From the NCBI GenBank assembly GCA_905479905.1, contig CAJQOK010000150.1:1-7152 (forward strand): a DNA stretch of 7,152 nucleotides. Reading direction: 5' to 3'. Shown here one piece after another: positions 1 to 5,281 of the stretch (the stretch's first letter is position 1; every line of letters starts with the position of its first letter). The DNA comes from an uncultured Aliterella sp. (GTDB lineage Bacteria; Cyanobacteriota; Cyanobacteriia; Cyanobacteriales; Chroococcidiopsidaceae). The translations under genes were made by a program, and so were the position numbers. Under the pieces are notes generated by a model that worked only from the letters and a program-made list of their open reading frames with translations, had not been told where the DNA came from and did no database searches.

Positions 1-65
1 AGTGTATGGCGCTAAAAGCACATTAGCGATCAATAACAGTAATATTGCGAAAATAAGCAGAAAAA

Positions 66-1076
66 ATGCTATTAATCCAAGTTTTATTGTTAGTTGCGAC
101 AACACTTTATCAGGCGATCGCAGTTTTGCTGGAAAACAAGCAACCACCACCTGGTCAAATGATTGATGTGGGTGGATATCGGTTACATCTATGGGTAAAG
201 GGAGAAGCTAAACCAACAATCATTGTAGAGACTAGCTTAGGAGGAGTAGAAGGTTATTTCTTAATTGATAAACTGGCACTCCTGGCACGAGTATGTATTT
301 ACGACCGGGCAGGATATGGTTGGAGCGATCATAGCCCACATCCTCGCACCAGCCATCAAATTGTTAAGGAATTAGACATCTTACTGACGAAAGCAGGAAT
401 CGAGCCACCATACATTTTTGTAGGAGATTCCTATGGTAGCTACAATGTACGACTCTATGCTCATTTGTTTCCCGAAAAAGTTGTCGGTATTGTGCTTACT
501 GATGCGCTACATGAAACGGGAATGCTCAAGATGTCTGTTTCATTACAAGCATTGCTTCTCTTTTTTCTTTCCGGTTTTGTGATGTCAACTATAGGTTCAA
601 CAGTTGGGATTATTAGATTGCTGAAACTATGCGGAGTTTTTGAACTAATAAAGCCCCAGCTTCGCCAATGTCCTCCTGATTCGCTGACTAAAGTGAAACG
701 TTCCTTTTGTCGTCCTAAACACTGGATTACGATGAGTCGAGAGATCGTAAATTTAGACAAAAGTTCGCGTCAAGTTAGTAAAACAAGGCATCTGGGGACA
801 ATGCCTATAGTAAGTATTAAATCTAGTTCCTTTTTTAAACCGTCTTTTTGGACTATTTTTATTCCTTTGCGAGGTGCTAATCAATTGCGAGATAAAATGC
901 ACCGTAAGTTAGGTAAGTTATCAACAAATTGTTTGCAAGTAGACGCAAGTAAAAGTAGTCATTTTGTGTGGGTAGATCAGCCAGAAATAATTATAGATGC
1001 TGTGAAAACTGTCATTGCTAAAAATCAGGATATCCCTTCGGCTGACGTAAGTTTACTACAAAAACCCCAGATATAA
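66..1076 (+). CDS. Membrane-anchored alpha/beta hydrolase
   Basis: This 336-residue protein has the alpha/beta hydrolase fold signature. The nucleophile elbow is G-D-S-Y-G with Ser122 as likely nucleophile. A conserved block YDRAGYGWSD lies at 80-89. The C-terminal catalytic His is probably His299, in SSHFVWVDQPE, the position of the family's S-G-H-F motif. The loop with Gly59-Gly60 matches the usual oxyanion-hole region. Residues 1-22 are hydrophobic and probably form a signal anchor, leaving the catalytic domain on the far side of the membrane or tethered to it. The acid residue is unclear: Asp146, after the strand following the nucleophile helix, is one candidate. The ATG is the first possible start, because an in-frame stop lies at 54-56. 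There is no strong ribosome binding site. The substrate cannot be predicted; related proteins are annotated as esterases or epoxide-hydrolase-like. The short ORF at 1085 follows by 8 bp. Confidence 0.85.
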   Translation: MLLIQVLLLVATTLYQAIAVLLENKQPPPGQMIDVGGYRLHLWVKGEAKPTIIVETSLGGVEGYFLIDKLALLARVCIYDRAGYGWSDHSPHPRTSHQIVKELDILLTKAGIEPPYIFVGDSYGSYNVRLYAHLFPEKVVGIVLTDALHETGMLKMSVSLQALLLFFLSGFVMSTIGSTVGIIRLLKLCGVFELIKPQLRQCPPDSLTKVKRSFCRPKHWITMSREIVNLDKSSRQVSKTRHLGTMPIVSIKSSSFFKPSFWTIFIPLRGANQLRDKMHRKLGKLSTNCLQVDASKSSHFVWVDQPEIIIDAVKTVIAKNQDIPSADVSLLQKPQI

Positions 1077-1084
1077 ATTTTTAT

Positions 1085-1213
1085 ATGAAACTCAACCTAT
1101 ATGCTGTTTTATTAGCAACGATAACTTTTTTAACCTGTATCGTTACTATTAATTTGTTACCTTCTACAGGCTCAGTAAAAGCAGGAAATTATAGTTATTT
1201 ATATCGCCTGTAG
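1085..1213 (+). CDS. Signal-peptide-only short ORF, probably a truncated secreted-protein gene
   Basis: This ORF has 42 codons plus TAG. The product begins with Met-Lys-Leu, has a hydrophobic core at about residues 5-25 and a plausible signal peptidase I site after Val31-Lys32-Ala33. Only nine residues remain after that site. It starts 8 bp after the hydrolase stop, so it could be co-transcribed. Either it is a real small exported peptide or, more likely, the 5' end of a secreted-protein gene whose body was lost: the sequence just beyond it belongs to an unrelated minus-strand RHS fragment, which fits a rearrangement junction near 1200-1215. I do not recognise the parent protein. Confidence 0.4.
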   Translation: MKLNLYAVLLATITFLTCIVTINLLPSTGSVKAGNYSYLYRL

Positions 1214-1363
1214 CAAATATCGTCCCCACTTGCATAGCGTACTCATGTACAGGTATTGAGTAGTGTTATCAAGGACATCGGTAACGCTAACTAAGTTGCC
1301 GCGATCGTAAGTGTAGGAAGTAACTTCGCGTTCAGTTGTGGCAACATTTGTACTTAATATTGC
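1199..1363 (-). pseudogene. RHS/YD-repeat gene fragment
   Basis: On the minus strand an open stretch of 54 codons lies between two stops (at 1364-1366 and 1199-1201). It contains an unmistakable YD-repeat segment, SYTYDRGNLVSVTDVLDN followed by TTQYLY (codons within about 1247-1330). This matches the RHS pattern Y-x-Y-D-x-x-G-N-L-x-x-V-T-D-x-x-G-N-T-T-x-Y-x-Y. After the last Tyr (about 1246) the translation stops resembling the repeat. No start codon, ribosome site or flanking repeats are present, so this is a relic of a much larger RHS/wall-associated or toxin-carrier protein. Its 3' end overlaps the end of the plus-strand stub at 1085-1213. Confidence 0.65.
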
Positions 1364-1394
1364 TTATTTTTACTTCCAAAATATTCTTTTAAAA

Positions 1395-2159
1395 TTAATA
1401 TTTATGTCTACACACTTCAATTATTAAAACACACTCAGATATACTAATTTTGGTTATTTTACTAATTATTAATGCAATCATACTTTGCTGATTTATGTCT
1501 TTATCAATTTGAGAACCGAAGTCCCCTGTTAATATACTTGTGAGTAATGTAGACCCGCGTACAGAAGAAGTAAATTTATTATCAGTCCAGTCTCTTTCTG
1601 AATCCATCTTTTTACCATTCCATTCAACTACACAACCGTTTTGTAAAACTCCATCCTCCGTATTCTTAAACCTAATTCCCCAATTTTGAGTGACTATGCC
1701 ATCTGGCATACCAATAGAGGACATTGTAAAATATTCTATTTCCTTTTTTAAAACTGCGTTGTTTACTACATGATAATAGAGAAACTTGTTGTGGTATTTA
1801 GGCATTAATGGCACTAATTCATATAAATTATTGACGCTATACTTATTAATAGAATTTCCTTTGAGATATATATGATTTATATCACTAGAGTTTAAAGTAA
1901 GCTTGTATGAATTTCCTCTAAGAACTTCTCGATTGAAACTCTCTACTTTTTCCCAAGAATTCAGATAGTCTTGCATTGATGTTGCTTGTACAGGAAAATT
2001 CTCTAGGCGCTCTGGTAAAGATTCTCCTTGCTCTAACCTTTGATATAGTCTCCACATTGCATATAAATTAACGGGATTAAATGACAGAATTAAAAATAAA
2101 AGAGATGCAATTAAACCTAAGTGAGGATATTCAAATAATTTTATAAAATTGTCCGCCAT
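1395..2159 (-). CDS. Membrane-anchored hypothetical protein, unknown function
   Basis: This protein has 254 residues and I do not recognise it. After a short hydrophilic N-terminus, residues about 14-37 form one strong hydrophobic segment, probably a membrane anchor. A charged linker with several Glu and Arg follows (39-56). The remainder is polar, Asn-rich and predicted to lie on one side of the membrane. Around 86-99 it reads K-L-T-L-N-S-S-D-I-N, a pattern reminiscent of membrane-anchored proteins with a 'LTLT..DIN' strand before a beta-rich domain; that likeness is impressionistic. The last ~30 residues include a hydrophobic stretch (228-248) ending in a basic CRHKY tail. The gene is visibly more AT-rich than its neighbours and holds no HIP1 octamer, suggesting later acquisition. 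The start is the first ATG after the intergenic gap; no strong Shine-Dalgarno is seen. Confidence 0.6.
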   Translation of the reverse strand: MADNFIKLFEYPHLGLIASLLFLILSFNPVNLYAMWRLYQRLEQGESLPERLENFPVQATSMQDYLNSWEKVESFNREVLRGNSYKLTLNSSDINHIYLKGNSINKYSVNNLYELVPLMPKYHNKFLYYHVVNNAVLKKEIEYFTMSSIGMPDGIVTQNWGIRFKNTEDGVLQNGCVVEWNGKKMDSERDWTDNKFTSSVRGSTLLTSILTGDFGSQIDKDINQQSMIALIISKITKISISECVLIIEVCRHKY

Positions 2160-2193
2160 ACAACTATCCGCAAATGAGATAAATGAGCGTTGA

Positions 2194-2228
2194 ACTTAAG
2201 TATCTATAGTACAAATATATTACTTAGT
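2194..2228. repeat. Imperfect AT-rich inverted repeat between two minus-strand genes
   Basis: ACTTAAGTA (2194-2202) and TACTTAGT (2221-2228) are inverted copies with one bulged base, separated by 18 bp. They sit in the 75-bp gap between the end of the SDR gene and the start of the unknown membrane protein. The stem lacks GC pairs and has no T-tract suited to a terminator. It could be an operator or simply chance in AT-rich DNA. Confidence 0.2.
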
Positions 2229-2234
2229 AGCATA

Positions 2235-2900
2235 TTACCAAGGCAGCACCTCTCCATTACTGTGCCAAAAAGTACCTGTATTTTCTAGCGTCAGTTCATC
2301 AATTCGCGCTAATAATCCTCGTACCGATACCTCTGGTGTAATGCCGTTTGCTGTAAAATTTGTCATCCGAGTCTGTACTAAGCCTGGATGCAAGATAGCC
2401 ACAGCAATACCTCGTGGTTTGAGGTCATGGGAGAGCGATTTACCTGCCATAGATAGCGCAACTTTAGACATCCGATAGCCGTAAGAACTGCCAGAAGTAT
2501 TATCAGATATTGACCCCATGCGACTGGTCATCATTACGACCTTTCCACCTGCTTTAAGGCGAGGAAGTAATACCTGTGTCACCCGCAACGCGCCTAGGGC
2601 ATTAACTTCAAACTGTTCTCGGATACTGTCAAAGTCGAGATGTTGTAATGCTACGCTCTTGATAATCGCTGCGTTGTTAATTAGTACATCAATCTGGGTT
2701 TCTTTTAGCCGCCCTTGCAAGTTGGCGACAGAATCATCAGAAGTTATATCGATGTTTTCTTCTACTCTGATTCCTAGCGCCTTCAATTCTACTGTTGTCT
2801 GCCGACAAACTGCGATCGCTGTATCTCCTCTCGATTGAAGCTGACAGCAATATTCGTAGCCGATGCCACGATTGGCTCCTGTAACTAGATACGTTGCCAT
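2235..2900 (-). CDS. SDR family oxidoreductase (C-factor/sniffer-like)
   Basis: This 221-residue classical short-chain dehydrogenase/reductase is expected to be a soluble NAD(P)(H)-dependent oxidoreductase. The cofactor loop T-G-A-N-R-G-I-G spans residues 7-14. An NNAA motif is at 75-78 (family NNAG). Asn100 of V-N-A-L-G is the structural/catalytic Asn. The active site is Ser126, Tyr142 and Lys146 (Y-R-M-S-K), followed by H-P-G-L-V-Q-T at 171-177. The S-R-M-G-S-I string before the active-site Tyr and the C-terminal ending in V-L-P-W are typical of the CsgA C-factor/sniffer carbonyl reductase group. The frame stays open to an ATG at 2945, but the ATG at 2900 (MATYLVTGANRGIG) is preferred because it places the Rossmann strand at the very N-terminus as in the family. 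No clear Shine-Dalgarno precedes it. The substrate is unknown. Confidence 0.88.
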   Translation of the reverse strand: MATYLVTGANRGIGYEYCCQLQSRGDTAIAVCRQTTVELKALGIRVEENIDITSDDSVANLQGRLKETQIDVLINNAAIIKSVALQHLDFDSIREQFEVNALGALRVTQVLLPRLKAGGKVVMMTSRMGSISDNTSGSSYGYRMSKVALSMAGKSLSHDLKPRGIAVAILHPGLVQTRMTNFTANGITPEVSVRGLLARIDELTLENTGTFWHSNGEVLPW

Positions 2901-3013
2901 AAAACGCGCTACTACAAACGTTGATTCTTGACCACAATAACGCAATGTTTAGGGCAGTTCACTTAAATGCGATCGTAGCTTTACTATTAAAGCAGTTCCA
3001 TAGGTTCCTTTCT

Positions 3014-3157
3014 ATGATTCCTTTGCCCCATGCTCAGAGCATTAGTCAATCGCGCCGCTTTTTGCGTTATCTTGCTGGAGGCGCATCTAGTAGCCTGATC
3101 TTTGGTTGTAGAGCTTCTGCCAAAAGTCGAGAACTGAGCCTAGAATATCTCTGCTGA
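3014..3157 (+). pseudogene. Truncated ORF with RR/lipoprotein-type signal sequence
   Basis: This ORF has 47 codons plus TGA. The product carries S-R-R-F-L at residues 13-17, then a short hydrophobic region (L-A-G-G-A-S-S-S-L-I-F-G) ending at Cys32. This resembles the Tat or Sec lipoprotein signal of cyanobacterial solute-binding proteins and similar exported proteins. The phenylalanine is one place closer to the arginines than in the strict S-R-R-x-F-L-K motif, and -2 of the lipobox is Phe, so the match is imperfect. Only 15 residues follow the Cys. The frame could extend upstream to an ATG at 2921, but the signal-peptide layout favours 3014. It is probably the leftover 5' end of an exported-protein gene; a chance ORF cannot be excluded. 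It is divergent from the SDR gene. Confidence 0.35.
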
Positions 3158-3309
3158 CGATTTCAAATCAATTCACGTTGCAAAGATGTTTTAGAAGTGT
3201 AGATGGCTTATTAAATTAACAAACCAAACTCGTAGCAGTTAATACTACTTTCTTCCATGACGGTTAGCATATTAACAATTCCCCAGCATCTCCTTAATTT
3301 TTAGCACCC
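3158..3309. other. AT-rich intergenic stretch without a recognisable gene
   Basis: This lies between the truncated signal ORF and the end of the phosphate permease gene. I find no coding region with support, no hairpin with a T-tract, and no RNA gene. Short ORFs here are below 25 codons. It may contain decayed downstream sequence of the truncated ORF, but no frame continues a recognisable protein. Confidence 0.4.
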
Positions 3310-4539
3310 CTACAAAAATAACCACTTTGCCAAGCTAAACAAACTTGCACTTAAGGCGGCGCTAATCGGGATGGTAACTATCCATGCTTTAGCAATATTT
3401 TTTAATGTGGAAAATTGGATGGATTTATAGTTTTGTACTAAGCCAATTCCCACAACGCCGCCAACTAAAGCATGAGAAGTAGAAACGGGTAAACCCAAGC
3501 GTGAAGCAAGTAAAATTGTTGTCGCTGTGGCAAGTTCTGCACAAAAACCACCGCTAGGTTGCAAGGAAATAATACTTGAGCCAATAGTAGCAATAACTTT
3601 TTCACCCCAAACCGCTAAACCCGCTACAATACCTGCGCCGCCAAGTACCAAAATCCACAACGGGATAGTTAAAAAACCTTGGGGAACGCTACCAGTATTG
3701 ATAATATGAGTAATTACGGCTAATGGCGCGATCGCATTTCCGACATCATTAGAACCATGAGCGAAGGCGACAAAGCAAGCACTTAATAGTTGAAACTTTG
3801 CTAATTGGCGCTCGACACTCACAGTATCATTTGAGGTGTTATCGGCGGCTAACTGTCGCCAAGCATTGAAAGTAATACCCATAGCCGCAAATCCACCAAT
3901 TGCTAGAGCAACATCTTGGCGAGGAATGGGTAAATTAGCAATTAAGGGCGTGTTAGTAATCGGTGGTAAAACAATTACGCCAAATACTCCTACTAAAGCG
4001 ACACTCAGCCAGGGAATCCACTCCTCTAGCTGCGCTACTTTGTTAGGTTGATCTAAAATCCAATATTTAATAGTTTTGTACAGTAAAGCGGCGATTATGG
4101 CGCTAAGTATTGGTGTAATTATCCAACCTAAAGTAATTAAACCAATAGATGACCAGGCGATCGCATTTATTCCTACCGCGCAAACACTAAACCCGGCGAT
4201 CGCACCAACCACAGCATGAGATGATGCTACAGGTAAGCCGCGACTGGTGGCAATTTGCAGCCACACGCCACAGGCGATTAAAACTGAAGTCATCCCCAGG
4301 AGTAATACTTGCGGTGCTTCAGCAAACAAAGCTGGGTTAACAATTTCGGTGGCTAAGGTTTGCGATACTTCTTGCCCAAATAATACCGCTCCTGTAAACT
4401 CTAAAACTCCGGCTATTACTAAAGCTTGACGCAAAGTAACCGCTTTAGAACCTACCGATGTTCCCATAGAATTTGCTACATCGTTCGCCCCTAGATTCCA
4501 AGCGACGTAAAAAGCTAAGAAAGCTACTATAAAAATCAT
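3310..4539 (-). CDS. pit: Pit-type inorganic phosphate permease
   Basis: This 409-residue integral inner-membrane protein belongs to the PiT family (low-affinity phosphate/cation symport, known in bacteria to move metal-phosphate complexes). The two inverted half-repeats carry the signatures G-A-N-D-V-A-N-S (17-24) and H-G-S-N-D-V-G-N-A (261-269), each followed later by a second motif: S-R-G-L-P-V-A-S-S-H (99-108) and S-R-L-G-L-P-V-S-T-S-H (346-356). About ten hydrophobic segments flank a polar central loop (about 160-175 and 225-248). The length is typical for compact bacterial members. Translation starts at the ATG at 4539. No Shine-Dalgarno lies just upstream (the sequence is nearly all A and T). 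It is the last gene of the SDR-mobA-pit run and is now separated from mobA by an inserted repeat element; before the insertion its ATG probably overlapped the mobA stop. Four HIP1-class sites occur in or beside the gene, three of them exact within it. Confidence 0.95.
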   Translation of the reverse strand: MIFIVAFLAFYVAWNLGANDVANSMGTSVGSKAVTLRQALVIAGVLEFTGAVLFGQEVSQTLATEIVNPALFAEAPQVLLLGMTSVLIACGVWLQIATSRGLPVASSHAVVGAIAGFSVCAVGINAIAWSSIGLITLGWIITPILSAIIAALLYKTIKYWILDQPNKVAQLEEWIPWLSVALVGVFGVIVLPPITNTPLIANLPIPRQDVALAIGGFAAMGITFNAWRQLAADNTSNDTVSVERQLAKFQLLSACFVAFAHGSNDVGNAIAPLAVITHIINTGSVPQGFLTIPLWILVLGGAGIVAGLAVWGEKVIATIGSSIISLQPSGGFCAELATATTILLASRLGLPVSTSHALVGGVVGIGLVQNYKSIQFSTLKNIAKAWIVTIPISAALSASLFSLAKWLFL

Positions 4540-4549
4540 TTAATTACTT

Positions 4550-4557
4550 TTTTATTT
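4550..4557. repeat. Left copy of 8-bp direct repeat flanking the inserted element
   Basis: TTTTATTT directly abuts the left terminal inverted repeat. The identical 8 bp abut the right one at 4687-4694, as expected of a target-site duplication. The sequence is T-rich and therefore weak alone, but deleting one copy with the element restores a sensible mobA-pit junction. Confidence 0.55.
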
Positions 4558-4596
4558 GGCGTTGCTGAAAATATGATGATTTCTCCTTTTTGCCAT
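4552..4596 (-). CDS. Possible 14-codon leader ORF before pit
   Basis: On the minus strand an ATG at 4596 is preceded, 7 bases away, by a long purine tract with GGAGGAGGAG (complement of about 4605-4615), a near-ideal Shine-Dalgarno. The ORF encodes MAKRRNHHIFSNAK and stops with TAA at 4554-4552, leaving 12 bp before the pit ATG. It is encoded mostly by the inserted element and reads out through its left inverted repeat. It could load ribosomes for pit, whose own start lacks a ribosome site. No homology is claimed, and chance is quite possible because purine tracts are common in such repeats. Confidence 0.25.
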   Translation of the reverse strand: MAKRRNHHIFSNAK

Positions 4597-4686
4597 TCTT
4601 CTGTCTCCTCCTCCTAACTACTGCATTACCAATTACCAATTACCAATTACCAATTACCAATTACCAATTACCAATTCAGCAACGCC
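4558..4686. mobile_element. MITE-like 129-bp element with 12-bp terminal inverted repeats
   Basis: The ends are GGCGTTGCTGAA (4558-4569) and its exact inverse TTCAGCAACGCC (4675-4686). Both ends abut an 8-bp direct repeat TTTTATTT (4550-4557 and 4687-4694). The interior has no transposase. It holds a pyrimidine-rich tract (about 4601-4615) and a seven-copy heptamer array. This is the layout of a non-autonomous transposed element (MITE). The right inverted repeat encodes the last residues and the TGA of mobA, so the insertion changed that protein's C-terminus. The family of the mobilising transposase is unknown; several DDE transposase groups make 8-bp duplications. Confidence 0.6.
4625..4676. 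repeat. Heptanucleotide tandem repeat (ACCAATT)7, STRR type
   Basis: Seven perfect copies of ACCAATT run from 4628 to 4676, preceded by a partial ATT (4625-4627). Short tandemly repeated repetitive heptamers are characteristic of intergenic DNA in cyanobacteria, especially heterocystous ones. The array ends inside the right terminal inverted repeat, and its last T is the final base of the mobA stop codon on the opposite strand. Copy number in such arrays commonly varies between strains. Confidence 0.95.
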
Positions 4687-5281
4687 TTTTATTTATTGCT
4701 GCCAAATCCTCTGGGGTATTGCAATTAAAAAGCATTTGAGCATCAGGTACAGTTAAAACTTGGACGAATTGGGGTTTGAGCCAGTGTTGAAACGATCGCC
4801 CACCAGTGTTAATGAAGCTTGTCAGCGAGCTTAAACAGTCGCGGCGATAAAAACCGCATAATGGCTCCCAACCTTTGCTATGGCGAGGTAGAAGGGCGAT
4901 CGCGTTGCAATTATTTAGTTGCGTTACCCAAGAAAGCAATACTTCCTTTGGCAACGCTGGTAAATCTACAGCTAGTAGTAGTACCCAATCGGTATTAACT
5001 TGAGCAAGTCCTTGAGCAAAGCCGAGTATGGGGGCGGTAGCTGCTCCTTGAGGCTGTACTTCGCGGATAAATTGACATTTATCTAGTAGTAAGGGCTGAT
5101 AGCGCTCTTGCCAAGGTGTGACCACAAGCAGGCGATCGCAGATTGAAAGTGCGCGATCGCATACTAGGCGTAACATCGGCACGCCGTCAACCAGTAGCAA
5201 AGCCTTATCACTCCCCATACGGGAACTTTTACCCCCAGCTAAGACGATCCCAGTTAGGGGAAAATCTACATTATTGTTCAC
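4676..5281 (-). CDS. mobA: Molybdenum cofactor guanylyltransferase MobA
   Basis: This 201-residue cytoplasmic enzyme transfers GMP from GTP to molybdopterin-bound Mo to make the guanine dinucleotide cofactor used by, for example, cyanobacterial nitrate reductase. The nucleotide loop L-A-G-G-K-S-S-R-M-G-S-D-K-A spans residues 14-27. The metal-binding Asp is in V-D-L-P (105-108), where other members have C-D-M-P. E-P-L-C-G-F-Y is at 139-145 and F-N-C-N-T-P-E-D-L at 185-193; all are family landmarks. The length is normal. The start is GTG at 5281, overlapping the upstream SDR by 11 bp; the frame is closed by a stop two codons upstream, so no longer form is possible. The last residues (R-R-C) and the TGA lie in the inverted repeat of an inserted element. 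The ancestral end was probably K-K-V-I-K followed by a TGA overlapping the pit start. Confidence 0.93.
   Translation of the reverse strand: MNNNVDFPLTGIVLAGGKSSRMGSDKALLLVDGVPMLRLVCDRALSICDRLLVVTPWQERYQPLLLDKCQFIREVQPQGAATAPILGFAQGLAQVNTDWVLLLAVDLPALPKEVLLSWVTQLNNCNAIALLPRHSKGWEPLCGFYRRDCLSSLTSFINTGGRSFQHWLKPQFVQVLTVPDAQMLFNCNTPEDLAAINKRRC
4687..4694. repeat. Right copy of 8-bp direct repeat flanking the inserted element
   Basis: TTTTATTT, identical to 4550-4557, begins directly after the right terminal inverted repeat and lies inside the mobA coding region (codons for Ile-Asn-Lys near the C-terminus). It is read as one half of a target-site duplication. Confidence 0.55.

Noticed and set aside
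2..163. Open frame entering from the left edge
   Set aside because: It lacks any recognisable protein character and overlaps the hydrolase N-terminus in another frame.
461..760. Minus-strand ORF of 99 codons
   Set aside because: It lies fully inside the plus-strand hydrolase gene, whose motifs are clear. Its translation has no domain or ribosome site.
2518..2838. Plus-strand ORF of 106 codons, and a 66-codon minus-strand ORF at 2737-2937
   Set aside because: Both are out-of-frame shadows of the SDR gene, which has the full set of active-site motifs.
2901..2945. Longer N-terminus of the SDR from the ATG at 2945
   Set aside because: It would add 15 polar residues before the Rossmann strand that family members place at the very N-terminus. 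The ATG at 2900 fits better.
3219..3278. 19-codon minus-strand ORF downstream of pit (starts MLTVMEESS)
   Set aside because: It is too short, has no ribosome site and matches nothing I recognise.
3527..4429. Plus-strand ORFs of 60-71 codons at 3527, 3836 and 4247
   Set aside because: They are antisense shadows within the phosphate permease gene, with no independent support.
4625..4676. Heptamer array as a CRISPR or iteron origin
   Set aside because: The unit is 7 bp with no spacers, and there is no replication gene or cas gene nearby.
4558..4686. Inverted repeat as a transcription terminator
   Set aside because: The 12-bp arms are separated by 105 bp and no T-tract follows a compact hairpin. 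A mobile-element reading explains the flanking 8-bp repeats as well.
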